From CAYGSN01 sp964352675 (GTDB lineage: Bacteria > Pseudomonadota > Alphaproteobacteria > Micavibrionales > Micavibrionaceae): DNA of 64,000 nucleotides. Positions within the stretch are counted from its first letter, which is position 1; every line of letters starts with the position of its first letter. The translations under genes and the position numbers were made by a program. The notes beneath the pieces are model-generated. The model was not told where the DNA came from and searched no databases. It was given only the letters and a program-made list of their open reading frames with translations. The stretch lies in NCBI GenBank assembly GCA_964352675.1, contig CAYGSN010000008.1, positions 14,170 through 78,169 of the forward strand, in the 5' to 3' direction. Below, in pieces: positions 1 through 8,463 of the stretch.

Positions 1-1075
1 GATCATCCATATCGGCGTGATCCAGATTGCCAAGCAAGTTAAATTGATATTCGCCCGTTAGCGGATCGATTGTCAGTGTGAAGATGACTTCGCCGCCATC
101 TGTCATACCAACATAACCACCATCAACAGCCGAAATTGTAACGGGAGAACCATCAGAGGTCAGCTCGCCGCCAGCCACAGAGCCATCAACTGTCACATCG
201 CCGTTCGGCTCAATCGCGCCGGGACCGTCTGCACCGAAATCAACGTCCAACTGACCTTCAACGCTTTCTGTTCCGTTATCATCAAGATCTGTTTCATCAA
301 CGAGATTAACCGCACCCAAAACGGCAAATGGCGATCCATCAGGGCCAACACTTGGCTCATCAGGAGGCGTAATAATCAAATCCGGCTCCGGGAAATTAAC
401 ACCATAGGCAAGCGCCGTCGGGCCAAGAGGGCCAACAGCACCAAGAGGATTGATAGGTGTGTCATTTGGATTGTCGAAGGTAAAGCCGGAATTGGCCAGC
501 GCGCCCTGCGCCTCACCAGCGGCAGGTTCAACCTGCGCCAGCTGGGAAGCAATATCATCACCGGAAGCGGGTTCAATCTCGGCAACGTCCTGGCCGTCTT
601 CATCACGGATTTCTGCGAGAGGCGTTTCCTCCAACCCATCTTTTTCGTTACCACCATTGAGCACCTGAATAAGGGAGGCCAGCTCATCAACATTCAGATC
701 ATCGGCAAAAGCCAGTTCGGCAGGCATCTCGGCTGTCGTAACATCACCGAAATTATGCAGGGTGATTTGTCCGCCATCGGCAAAGGAGATCGTCAGGCTG
801 CCGTCATTTTGCACGAAGCTCTGCGCATCGCCCTTTTCAAAATCAAAGAAATATTTCGCGCCGGGCTGCAGGAATACTTCATAGTTGTCGCCGCCCTCAG
901 GTCTTTCAAGAACCACCGGAGCCAGAATGCCTTCACCGGCGTCCTTGCCGCCGAGATCGCAAACGTCCTCTACGATGTAGCTCTTATTGTTTGCGCCGCT
1001 GTTGCCGCCCTGGGCGGTAGAATTTGCCGAAGACGCGTTGTTCACAGGTGTTCCGGATGATGTTTGGTTTGCCAT
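1..1075 (-). CDS. Large T1SS-143/VCBS-type secreted adhesin, N-terminal part
   Basis: The reading frame is open from an ATG at 1075 to the window edge, so about 358 N-terminal residues are visible and the C-terminus is missing. An AAGGAG ribosome site lies just upstream. The N-terminus is Asn/Ser/Gly-rich with no Sec signal, followed by a BapA-like prefix region (KYFFDFEKGD, then ITLHNFGD), an acidic Pro/Gly-rich linker, and a segment ending FTLTIDPLTGEYQFNLLGNL that matches the start of a T1SS-143/VCBS repeat. Proteins built this way are giant surface or biofilm adhesins exported by type I secretion through a C-terminal signal. Family assignment is by recognised motif style. The promoter region carries CtrA-type boxes, so cell-cycle control is plausible but inferred. 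Confidence 0.75.
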   Translation of the reverse strand, partial: MANQTSSGTPVNNASSANSTAQGGNSGANNKSYIVEDVCDLGGKDAGEGILAPVVLERPEGGDNYEVFLQPGAKYFFDFEKGDAQSFVQNDGSLTISFADGGQITLHNFGDVTTAEMPAELAFADDLNVDELASLIQVLNGGNEKDGLEETPLAEIRDEDGQDVAEIEPASGDDIASQLAQVEPAAGEAQGALANSGFTFDNPNDTPINPLGAVGPLGPTALAYGVNFPEPDLIITPPDEPSVGPDGSPFAVLGAVNLVDETDLDDNGTESVEGQLDVDFGADGPGAIEPNGDVTVDGSVAGGELTSDGSPVTISAVDGGYVGMTDGGEVIFTLTIDPLTGEYQFNLLGNLDHADMDD

Positions 1076-1157
1076 TTTTACTCTCTCCTTGGGTTTAGTG
1101 AAGCGCCTGGCCTATATGCTACTTATCTATATACAAGAGCGCGGGCGCCGCAAAATC

Positions 1158-1203
1158 TTAAAAATTTCTTAACAGAAGTGCATAGTTTTTAACATATCAT
1201 TAA
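1158..1203. promoter_or_regulatory. Two perfect CtrA-type boxes (TTAA-N7-TTAA)
   Basis: TTAA-N7-TTAA occurs at 1158-1172 and again at 1189-1203, with centres 31 bp apart (about three helical turns). This is the full consensus for the alphaproteobacterial cell-cycle regulator CtrA. The boxes sit 80-130 bp upstream of the adhesin start. A perfect TTGACA on the minus strand lies at 1210-1215, so the second box falls between that -35 element and its expected -10. Binding is inferred from the motif only; the region is AT-rich, which raises the chance of random matches. Confidence 0.5.
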
Positions 1204-1209
1204 GAGTCT

Positions 1210-1215
1210 TGTCAA
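1210..1215 (-). promoter_or_regulatory. Candidate -35 element for the adhesin gene
   Basis: A perfect TTGACA reads on the minus strand here, 135 bp upstream of the adhesin ATG. At a 17-bp spacing the -10 would be TTAAAA, a weak match overlapping the second CtrA-type box. That arrangement would fit a promoter that needs or is blocked by CtrA. The transcription start is not determined. Confidence 0.35.
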
Positions 1216-1322
1216 TATATTATGTTAAAAATAAACAAATTCAATCCCTTGCAGACATTTTGCTGTTATGGTTCGCGGTAACTTTTACGAAAAAAACACA
1301 AAAAATGCAAAGAAAATATTGC

Positions 1323-1913
1323 GAATCGTTGCCGTATGCCCTAAGTAAACCGCGAATCAAAACCCAATCAGGGGGTTAGGGAAAGCGCTTGCAACAATTC
1401 ATTTTAAGAACGCCCGAATCGCTTGGTGCAGGCCGCCGAATCGCTGACAATCGCCTGAAAATCAAGGGTTTGGGGAGAATCAGAACAGAAAGAAAAAGCC
1501 GAATCGACGGAAATCAACATGAATTTCGATTCGAAGTGGCGGCAGAAAATGAAAAAAAGTGGCAAAAAACTGCTGAATTCTGAAAAATAAAACCCCGGTT
1601 TTCTGCTTTTTTTGAAAAAATTTTAAAAAATTTCAATTTTTTTTATCTTGGGACAAACTGTGGATAAACTTGTGCGTGAAACTGATTCTTTTCACGATTC
1701 AAATACTCTATTGAGCGCAATAAAATTTTAACAGAACCCCTCCAATCAAAAATAAATTACAAAAACATGAAAAAAGGACTCGACTCTGCATACGAAAACG
1801 GGAATCCTGTAACTGTCTTCAACGGACGCTTCCTTCACCGGATGCGGACCAGCTGACAAAAGAGTTGAAGTAGTCATCAGCTCAGGGTTTCCAAAGTAGC
1901 TTTTGCTCGACTC
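1323..1913. promoter_or_regulatory. Cluster of 13 GANTC (CcrM-type) sites
   Basis: GANTC starts at 1323, 1354, 1416, 1438, 1477, 1501, 1528, 1684, 1696, 1777, 1782, 1802 and 1909. Random expectation for 591 bp at even base use is about 2.3. Five of the sites lie inside the 7-mer CGAATCG or its complement (1322, 1415, 1437, 1500, 1527), giving an iteron-like look. GANTC is the target of the cell-cycle methyltransferase CcrM in alphaproteobacteria, and clusters occur in cell-cycle promoters and origins. The stretch 1076-2436 holds no gene I can support. Confidence 0.6.
1659..1667 (-). promoter_or_regulatory. Perfect DnaA box beside an AT tract
   Basis: TGTGGATAA (complement TTATCCACA) is an exact match to the high-affinity DnaA box. 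It follows a nearly pure A/T stretch at about 1600-1647 and lies inside the GANTC cluster. Only one perfect box was found in this intergenic region, so it is not enough on its own to call a replication origin. Confidence 0.4.
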
Positions 1914-2320
1914 GGAAGCTCAAGGGGTCAAAAAGTTTGGATGGCCTGCCAATAAGAAGACTTGTGGTTGCGGCACATTAAAGCGTGAATAATTCTTTTG
2001 GCAGGTACGCATAACAAAGCATCCAGACGTTTGTATTTGTCCCTGAAATATCGGTGCTCGTTCGCGAACACACTGATGAGTGCTTGATCGGCACGATAAA
2101 CACCGGCAGATGGGGGTTCATCTGCCAAGAGTTGAAAAACAGGAAAAAACGCGAATTCCTTGATTTTTTTAACACCTTGATCTGAGCAAATGTCTATGGG
2201 TTTTTACAGCCTTAAAACTGTAAGTTCACTGTAGAACTGCTTCCCAAAAAGACCTCGATGTCTTTAGTTCTGAGGCCGGTTTACCGGATTACAGGACGGG
2301 ACATCGGGGTTCTTTATTTT
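1817..2320 (+). ncRNA. Candidate structured RNA / leader with terminator-like 3' end
   Basis: Many strong inverted repeats follow one another. CTTCAAC 1817-1823 pairs with 1864-1870, and AGCTGA 1851-1856 with 1877-1882 (crossing, so a possible pseudoknot). CCTGCCAATAAGAA 1945-1958 pairs with 1993-2005 (one bulge), and GGCAGATG 2105-2112 with 2119-2126. TTACAG/CTGTAA lies at about 2205-2221. CCTCGATGTC 2253-2262 pairs with GACATCGGGG 2300-2309 (one G-U) around an inner CCGGT/ACCGG hairpin. The last stem is followed by TTCTTTATTTT, as in an intrinsic terminator on the plus strand. It resembles no RNA family I know (not tmRNA, RNase P or SRP RNA). Strand and ends are inferred. Confidence 0.3.
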
Positions 2321-2436
2321 GGGCCTATTTTTCTAATCCTTGTTTTTTGACCTTCCTGAAAATCTTAGACCTGTTGAAAATTTTTCAACTCCGCGCTAAA
2401 TATAGAAGAGGAAGTAACAAATACGGCGTATTTACC

Positions 2437-2928
2437 ATGGGTTTTCAGTTCGAGAAATTAAGTGTCCTGCTTGTCGAAGACACTGTGCCGATGCGCAAGC
2501 TGGTAACATCGGTACTAGAAACCCTGGGTGTTGGAACCGTACGTAACGCCGAAGAGGGTGAGCAGGGGTTTAACATCTTCTGCCAGGAAAACCCTGATAT
2601 CGTTATCACCGACTGGCATATGCAGCCCATGAGCGGGATTGAGCTGGTGCAGAATATCCGCAAAAACCCGAAATCCCCGAATAAAACGGTTCCAATTATT
2701 ATGATGACCGGCTATAGCGCGATGCGCCGCGTCTCCGAAGCCCGTGATATGGGAACGACAGAATTTCTGGTCAAGCCGTTTTCAGCCAATGATCTGGCCC
2801 GGCGGATCGCCTATGTGATCAACCAACCGCGTGATTTTATTGTGACCGACGAGTTTTTCGGCCCCGACAGGCGGCGGCGCTCTGACGGTCAATACCAAGG
2901 ACCGATGCGCCGAGAATCTGATAGTTGA
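2437..2928 (+). CDS. CheY-like single-domain response regulator
   Basis: The 163-residue protein is a receiver domain with a short tail. Visible landmarks are the acidic pair in VLLVEDT, the phospho-acceptor Asp in ITDWHM, the Thr in MMTGYS and the Lys in LVKPF. No output domain follows; the C-terminus is a basic tail (GPDRRRRSD). I chose ATG 2437 because the receiver fold begins a few residues later; an in-frame ATG at 2347 would add 30 residues unlike a receiver. A purine-rich AGAGGAAG lies 25 bases upstream, further than usual. The next gene, 111 bp downstream, may encode its partner. It probably signals by protein contact (inferred). Confidence 0.85.
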   Translation: MGFQFEKLSVLLVEDTVPMRKLVTSVLETLGVGTVRNAEEGEQGFNIFCQENPDIVITDWHMQPMSGIELVQNIRKNPKSPNKTVPIIMMTGYSAMRRVSEARDMGTTEFLVKPFSANDLARRIAYVINQPRDFIVTDEFFGPDRRRRSDGQYQGPMRRESDS

Positions 2929-3039
2929 TACGCCAGCGCCCCCCGGCACCCTAGCCCAAAGATAAAAGCAAAATCATTGAAATTTAACTAATTGCCTGCG
3001 AACATTAAGAAAAAGATTTTTTAACCCTGACGAGACGAC

Positions 3040-3534
3040 ATGAATAATCCTGCACCGCAAAACGTAAAAGTTATAAAGGCGAATAAATCCCTGCAGGCCA
3101 AAGTGGGCACAGGACCGCTGGATGAAAGATCGGTCGAGCGTTGCCAGTCAGTCATGGACAATAATACGGTTGATTTTGCGCCACTGGCGGGAGAATTTCT
3201 AGACAAACTGGCCGAAGCTATCCAAAAAGCCAAAGCCGGGGAAATCAACAAGGACCAGGCTGTGGAAAGCATGACAGCCGCAGTTATGCAGCTCAAGGCC
3301 AACGCCTCAACCTTTCGCTATAACCTGATCGGCAATTTGGCCAATGTGATGCTCAGCTTCATGGAAGGGCTTAAAGAAATGGATGGCGATGCGGTTGCCA
3401 TTGTCTCCGCTCATCACAAGACTCTGAGCGCCATTGTTGCCAAAAAAATGCAAGGTGACGGCGGGGCATACGGCAAGCAGCTGGAAGACGAGCTTAAAGG
3501 CGCTTGCCAGCGTTATTTCTCCAAACGGAGGTAA
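3040..3534 (+). CDS. Helical protein of unknown function, next to CheY-like gene
   Basis: The protein has 164 residues, is predicted to be mostly alpha-helical and has no signal peptide or membrane segment. After a short N-terminus it has amphipathic helices (FLDKLAEAIQKAKAGEI, then AAVMQLKANASTF) and a His-His pair (SAHHKTLSAIV). Such all-helical proteins beside orphan receivers can be phosphatases or phosphotransfer proteins, but no diagnostic CheZ or HPt motif is visible, so this is only a guess from the neighbourhood. It follows the receiver gene in the same direction and is likely co-transcribed with it. Confidence 0.65.
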   Translation: MNNPAPQNVKVIKANKSLQAKVGTGPLDERSVERCQSVMDNNTVDFAPLAGEFLDKLAEAIQKAKAGEINKDQAVESMTAAVMQLKANASTFRYNLIGNLANVMLSFMEGLKEMDGDAVAIVSAHHKTLSAIVAKKMQGDGGAYGKQLEDELKGACQRYFSKRR

Positions 3535-3551
3535 TGTACCAGAGGTGAAGG

Positions 3552-3947
3552 TTAACGCCGGCGGCGGGTGGTAGGCTCTGCGCCCTGCGCGCGTACGGCA
3601 GAATCCGGGTTTGCGGATTGAATGCGCGCCGCGCGGCGTTTGCGCGCCTCCAGCGCCCGGTCCTCAGAATCATTGTCGCGCGCGATCATGCCGCGTTCCT
3701 GCGCTGCCCTGCTTCTGGTATTTTCCCGTGCCTGCGGCGGAGCATCCGCCGGTGGCGAGGCCGGCATGGTTTCCTCAACGTTTTTTGCGGTGTCGGTTGC
3801 GTTTTCCATGGTCTTATCCATGCTTTCCATGGTCGAACGCGCGCTGTCCATGGCATTATTCACACTGTCCAGAAAGCCCTGCGCCTGCGCGCTATGCGCA
3901 AAAGCGAATACGCCCGCAACGGCCAAAACTGTAAAAACTCTCATCAT
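3552..3947 (-). CDS. Small exported protein with Arg-rich tail, unknown function
   Basis: The 131-residue protein starts with a clear Sec signal (MMRVFTVLAVAGVFAFAHSAQA, cleavage after AQA). The mature part has Met/Asp/Ala-rich helical repeats (DSARSTMESMDKTMENATDT), a Pro-rich patch and a C-terminus ending RRRR. A good AAGGAG lies five bases before the first ATG. It is convergent with the helical gene and sits 20 bp after serA on the same strand, so it may be read from the serA transcript's far end. I do not recognise the family. Confidence 0.6.
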   Translation of the reverse strand: MMRVFTVLAVAGVFAFAHSAQAQGFLDSVNNAMDSARSTMESMDKTMENATDTAKNVEETMPASPPADAPPQARENTRSRAAQERGMIARDNDSEDRALEARKRRAARIQSANPDSAVRAQGAEPTTRRRR

Positions 3948-3967
3948 ATTATCTCCTTTGATAATGG

Positions 3968-5551
3968 TTAAAACCGCAACCGCCGCGCGCTTTCAATCTG
4001 CGGCAGATTTGAAATCTGGCTGAACACCTCTTCCGGCAGCTCGGCATCTAACGATACCAGACAAATCGCCTTGGCTTCATCCTTTTTCCGGCCTAGGCGG
4101 AAATCGGCGATGTTTTGCCCTGCCCCGCCCAGGATTGTTCCCACCGCCCCAATCAGGCCCGGCTCGTCATTGTTGCGGATAAACAGCATATGGCTGGAAA
4201 TTGAAGCCTCCACCGGCACCTCCTCAATATTCACGATGCGCGGCTCCTTGCCTGTAAACAGGGTGCCGGTGACATTAAAGCTGCGCTTATCGGTGGTGAC
4301 ATACACGTTGATCACACTGCGAAAATCATGGGATGAGCCTTCATGCGATTCCTTGACCGCAATACCGCGCGCCTCTGCAATAGAGGGGGCGTTGACCATG
4401 TTAACGCTCTCCAGCTGGACCTTCAGCAAATTGGCAATCACAATAGCCGTCAGCGGCCGGGTATTCAGCTCTGCCACGCTACCTTCATATTCCACGGAAA
4501 TACGTTTGATAGCCTGGTTGGTGATTTGCCCGGCAAAGCTGCCCAGCTGTTCGGCCAGCTTCATATAAGGCTTTAAACGCGGAGCATCCTCCGCCGAGAT
4601 TGAAGGCATGTTCAACGCATTCGTCACCGCCCCGTTGACCAGGTAATCGGCCATTTGCTCGGCAACCTGCAGGGCGACATTGACCTGCGCCTCCGTTGTG
4701 GCCGCGCCCAGATGCGGCGTGCAGACCACACGTTCATCCCCGAACAGGATATTATCCGTAGCCGGTTCCACTTCGAATACATCCAGCGCCGCACCTGCGA
4801 CCTTACCGCTATCCAGCGCCGCCTTGAGATCGGCCTCTAGAATAATACCGCCGCGCGCGCAATTGATAATGCGTACGCCGTCTTTCATCTGGGCGATGGT
4901 CTTCGTATTGATCAGACCCGCTGTCTTGTCGTTCTTCGGCACATGGATGGTGATGAAATCCGCCCGGGCGAGCAAATCGTCCAGCTCCACCTTTTCAACG
5001 CCGATCTCAACCGCACGGTCTTCTGTCAGGTACGGATCATACGCGATGACGTCCATTTTTAAACCGACTGCCCGGTCGGCGACTATACCGCCGATATTGC
5101 CGCAACCGATCACGCCCAGCGTCTTGCCGAACAGCTCCACACCCATAAAACGTTTCTTTTCCCATTTGCCGTCATGGGTGGATTTATTGGCCGCCGGAAT
5201 TTCACGGGCCAGGGCAAACATCATGGCAATGGCATGTTCCGCCGTGGTGATGGAATTGCCGAACGGCGTGTTCATGACCACAACGCCTTTTTCGGTGGCG
5301 GCAGGGACATCGATATTATCTACGCCAATCCCGGCGCGGCCGATCACCTTCAGATTCGTTCCGGCTTCCAGCACTTCTTTGGTCACGGTGGTGGCGCTGC
5401 GCACTGCCAACCCGTCATATTCGCCGATGATTTTCAACAGCTCCGCAGACTCAAGGCCCGGCTTGAAATCGACATCGCAGCCGTTTTTTTTGAAAATCTC
5501 GACGGCCAGGGGATCCAGCTTGTCGCTGATCAGAACTTTGGGGTTAGGCAT
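3968..5551 (-). CDS. serA: D-3-phosphoglycerate dehydrogenase
   Basis: It oxidises 3-phosphoglycerate with NAD+ in the first step of serine biosynthesis in the cytosol. The 527 residues match the long, ASB-containing form of the enzyme. Visible in order are the substrate-side GRAGIGVDN, the Rossmann motif VIGCGNIGG, the catalytic Arg region NCARGG, the His in HLGAAT, an allosteric substrate-binding region, and a C-terminal ACT domain (SHMLFIRNNDEPGLIGAVG). ACT domains commonly give serine feedback. ATG 5551 has AAGGAT upstream; a TTG/ATG-type extension of 11 residues is less likely. serC and serB lie 2-4 kb away, so the pathway is clustered here. Confidence 0.96.
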   Translation of the reverse strand: MPNPKVLISDKLDPLAVEIFKKNGCDVDFKPGLESAELLKIIGEYDGLAVRSATTVTKEVLEAGTNLKVIGRAGIGVDNIDVPAATEKGVVVMNTPFGNSITTAEHAIAMMFALAREIPAANKSTHDGKWEKKRFMGVELFGKTLGVIGCGNIGGIVADRAVGLKMDVIAYDPYLTEDRAVEIGVEKVELDDLLARADFITIHVPKNDKTAGLINTKTIAQMKDGVRIINCARGGIILEADLKAALDSGKVAGAALDVFEVEPATDNILFGDERVVCTPHLGAATTEAQVNVALQVAEQMADYLVNGAVTNALNMPSISAEDAPRLKPYMKLAEQLGSFAGQITNQAIKRISVEYEGSVAELNTRPLTAIVIANLLKVQLESVNMVNAPSIAEARGIAVKESHEGSSHDFRSVINVYVTTDKRSFNVTGTLFTGKEPRIVNIEEVPVEASISSHMLFIRNNDEPGLIGAVGTILGGAGQNIADFRLGRKKDEAKAICLVSLDAELPEEVFSQISNLPQIESARRLRF

Positions 5552-5630
5552 GTTTGAAATCCTTTTTTGTCTTGTGAGGGTCACAGACGTAAAGGGATAG
5601 CAGGGTTTAAATTATTTGCAAACCGATATT

Positions 5631-6437
5631 TTAAAACCGGAACATGATCAGGCTGATCGCCATAAACACCATGCCGATCACCAGGCCATAGACGGTTTCA
5701 TGGCCCTTGGCGTAATGCTTGGCGGCCGGCAGCAATTCATCCAGCGACAGGAACACCATCACCCCGGCGATAATGCCGAACACCGCGCCAAATACGGATT
5801 CGGTCAAAAACGGGCTTAAGATCGCATAGCCGATCCCCGCGCCCACCGGCTCGGCCAGGCCGGAGAGAAAACACGCCCCTATCGCCAGCCATTTATTATT
5901 GGTGGCAAAATAAACCGGAATAGCGATGGATACCCCTTCGGGGATGTTATGCACCGCAATCGCCAGGGCCAATGTCAAACCTACAGCTGGGCTTTCTAAC
6001 ATCGCGAAAAAGGTCGCCAGCCCTTCGGGGAAATTATGCGCGGTAATCGCAATCACGGTCATCAGGCCGACATGTTTGAGATACGCCTTGCTGTGCCCGT
6101 CAATCAGCGAGCTGTCAATCGCCAGGCGTTCATGCGGGTTGGGAAAGATACGGTCAATTGTGGCAATCAGCCCCAGCCCGATCAAAAACCAGATCAGGCC
6201 GTATGTATAGCCCAGATCCGGCCCGTAATCATGCCCGAAAGCGATTGTGGCTTTGGTCAGGATCTCGGTCAGGGAAATAAACACCATCGCCCCGGCGGCA
6301 AAGGCCAGCCCAAACGCTAGCAAACGCGGGTTCGGCGTCTTCGTGGTCAACACGATAAACCCGCCCACAACCGTGGCCAGCCCCGCCCCGGCGGTCACGG
6401 CAAAAGCGAGCAAAACTGTCTCAAGTGCAAAATTCAT
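5631..6437 (-). CDS. zupT: ZIP-family metal transporter
   Basis: This 268-residue inner-membrane protein should import Zn2+ or other divalent metals. It has about eight hydrophobic segments. Two signature motifs, HNFPEG and HNIPEG, mark the metal-binding helices 4 and 5 of the ZupT/GufA branch. The start MNFALETVLLAFAVTAGAG is typical for ZupT, although no good ribosome site is visible upstream. It sits between serA (same strand) and a divergent protease gene. No Zur-type operator was recognised. Confidence 0.9.
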   Translation of the reverse strand: MNFALETVLLAFAVTAGAGLATVVGGFIVLTTKTPNPRLLAFGLAFAAGAMVFISLTEILTKATIAFGHDYGPDLGYTYGLIWFLIGLGLIATIDRIFPNPHERLAIDSSLIDGHSKAYLKHVGLMTVIAITAHNFPEGLATFFAMLESPAVGLTLALAIAVHNIPEGVSIAIPVYFATNNKWLAIGACFLSGLAEPVGAGIGYAILSPFLTESVFGAVFGIIAGVMVFLSLDELLPAAKHYAKGHETVYGLVIGMVFMAISLIMFRF

Positions 6438-6521
6438 GATGGAGGATAGGAATAAGGCGCTGGGGAATCAAAGTCAAAAGATAAAACTTGAAAAAACACA
6501 TCCTTATGGATAAAGAAAGCC

Positions 6522-7307
6522 ATGGCGAAAAAAGACACATTCAAAAAGCTCTCTGTCGCGGCTCTCTTCACCGCGCTTTCACTGGGAAGCTTAACGTCCC
6601 TCAAATACGCTGAAGACACGGGCAAAGACCTGATTTTATCGAGTGTCGGGGTTTCGTCTTCAAAAGAAAACCCTGCTTTCCCAATCACATCTATAACGTT
6701 GGTCGTGCTTGCCCTTTACGTCGGGGTTTATAACAGATGGGCTTTCCCAGTGATTGGCAACCTATTCACTAAAGCCACAATGGGAGATAAAATTGCATAT
6801 CATGAAGCCGGTCATTTGGCCGCATATGAAGTTTTGGATGCCGGAGTAAAATGCATGGAAATCTCTATTCTCGCCAGCGCATTGGGCACTCGCTCTATTT
6901 TGCTTCCTTCCGAAGCATAAGGCGGCCATGTTAACTTCGAACCAACGACAGAAGAGCGTTCAAGAGAACAGTTATTCAATGACATGGTCGGCTGTATGGC
7001 CGCCGAAGCCGCGCAAAGGGTCTTCAGAAAAATGGCTAAAGGGTCAATGAATGACCGAAGAGATGCCCGATTACTGGCTGAAATCATTGTTGATGATTTT
7101 GATCAGACCCCCGACAGAAAAGAAAAAATACAAACCCTTCTGGAAGAAGCAACAAAAGAGGCAGACAAATTTGCGTGGCGTCATAAAAGACTTATCGAAG
7201 CTATCGCCAAAGCCTTATACAGGGAAAAAACCCTAGACAGAGAAGGCATTGATAAAGTTGTAGCAGAGGTCAGGGCTAAGCCACCTTCTGCGCAGCCTGT
7301 TGTTTAA
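6522..7307 (+). pseudogene. Membrane M41 (FtsH-type) peptidase gene with in-frame stop
   Basis: One frame runs through 6522-7307, interrupted only by TAA at 6918-6920. Upstream of the stop are two hydrophobic segments (about residues 8-25 and 55-75) and the zinc motif HEAGH. After the stop the same frame continues with the rest of an M41 domain, including GSMNDRRDARLLAE, which resembles the third-ligand region of FtsH. There is no AAA+ domain, so this is a stand-alone membrane M41 peptidase, unlike FtsH. One base change (to CAA, GAA or AAA) would restore about 261 residues. It could be a true nonsense mutation, a sequencing error or readthrough. The 3' end overlaps serC by 32 bp, tail to tail. 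Confidence 0.75.
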
Positions 7308-8463
7308 CCTGCGCATAGGCCCAATCCAGCCACGGCAGGAGGGCCTGTACGTCTTTTGTCTCCACCGTCGCGCCGCACCAGATACGCAGGCCCGGCGGGG
7401 CATCGCGGTAATATTTTATATCATGGGCCGCGCCATCCTGTTCCAGCAATTTGCACAGCGCGCCGACACTGGCAGCCTGATCCTCCGGCGATTGCGTGAT
7501 AAACCACTCATCCGTCACCTTCAGGCATACAGACGTACAAGAGCGAAAGGCGCTGTCTTCGGCCAGAAAATCTGCCCAGCGGCTTGCCGCCACCCAATTT
7601 TCCACCGCCGCCAGATTGTCGCGGCACCGGCTTATTGTAGCAGGCAATCCGCCGATTTCCTCAACCCAGCCCAGCGCATCCAGACAATCGGCAACACACA
7701 TCATCGACGGCGTATTGATCGTCTCCCCGGCAAAAATCCCGTCAATTAATTTACCACCCTTGGTCATGCGGAAAATTTTCGGCAACGGCCAGGGCGGGGT
7801 GTACGTCTCCAGCCGTTCCACGGCGCGCGGGCTGAGCACGATCATGCCATGTGCGGCCTCACCACCCAGAACCTTCTGCCAGCTCCAGGTCGTGACATCC
7901 AGCTTGTCCCAGGGCATGTCATAAGCAAACACGGCCGAGGTAGCATCGCACAGGGTTAACCCCTCTCTATCAACGGAAATCCAGTCGCCATTCGGGACGC
8001 ATACGCCCGAGGTTGTGCCGTTCCAGACAAACACCTGATCGCGCGCCGGATCGGCCTGTGACAAATCGGGCAAGACGCCGTACGCGGATTCATACGTGCG
8101 TACGTCTTGCAGTTTCAAATGTTTGGTCACATCACCGAGCCAGCCGCTGGAAAAACTTTCCCAGGCGAACACATCAATTCCGCGCGGACCCAGCATGGAC
8201 CAGAGCGCCATTTCAAAGGCCCCGGTATCGGACGCTGGAACAATCCCGATTTTGTAATCCGCCGGAATGCCCAGCAAGGCACGGTGCTTTTCTATCACCT
8301 CTTTAAGCTGTCCCTTCAGCGGACCGGCGCGGTGCGAACGCCCCAGCATCGCCAGCCGCTCCACCGCCTGCATACTCCAGCCTGGACGTTTGGCACACGG
8401 GCCGGAGGAAAAGCTTGGATTGGCGGGTTTAAGATCGGGTTTGGCGGGGGATGCGTTTTCCAT
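7276..8463 (-). CDS. serC: Phosphoserine aminotransferase
   Basis: It transfers the amino group from glutamate to 3-phosphohydroxypyruvate, the second step of serine synthesis. The 395 residues fit the long alphaproteobacterial form. Seen are the N-terminal [11 protein letters not shown], the PLP-binding Lys in [11 protein letters not shown], the preceding Asp in [12 protein letters not shown], and the C-terminal [14 protein letters not shown] 8463 starts a normal N-terminus with AGGAACA upstream; a 28-residue extension to 8547 is possible but unlike the family. It is divergent from serB, with 92 bp between starts, so both probably share a regulatory region. Confidence 0.95.
   Translation of the reverse strand: MENASPAKPDLKPANPSFSSGPCAKRPGWSMQAVERLAMLGRSHRAGPLKGQLKEVIEKHRALLGIPADYKIGIVPASDTGAFEMALWSMLGPRGIDVFAWESFSSGWLGDVTKHLKLQDVRTYESAYGVLPDLSQADPARDQVFVWNGTTSGVCVPNGDWISVDREGLTLCDATSAVFAYDMPWDKLDVTTWSWQKVLGGEAAHGMIVLSPRAVERLETYTPPWPLPKIFRMTKGGKLIDGIFAGETINTPSMMCVADCLDALGWVEEIGGLPATISRCRDNLAAVENWVAASRWADFLAEDSAFRSCTSVCLKVTDEWFITQSPEDQAASVGALCKLLEQDGAAHDIKYYRDAPPGLRIWCGATVETKDVQALLPWLDWAYAQVKQQAAQKVA

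Noticed and set aside
1389..1583. Open frame of 64 codons in the GANTC cluster
   Set aside because: Repeated CGAATCG 7-mers drive the composition; no ribosome site and no protein-like pattern.
1659..1667. Calling a replication origin outright
   Set aside because: Only one perfect DnaA box and no usual origin neighbours; kept as a hypothesis.
1928..2175. Two overlapping minus-strand open frames of 65-66 codons that could look like transposase remnants
   Set aside because: No convincing motif, they overlap each other and coincide with the hairpin-rich block; better explained as structured non-coding sequence.
2347..2436. 30-codon N-terminal extension of the CheY-like protein
   Set aside because: Does not resemble the start of a receiver domain and lacks a ribosome site.
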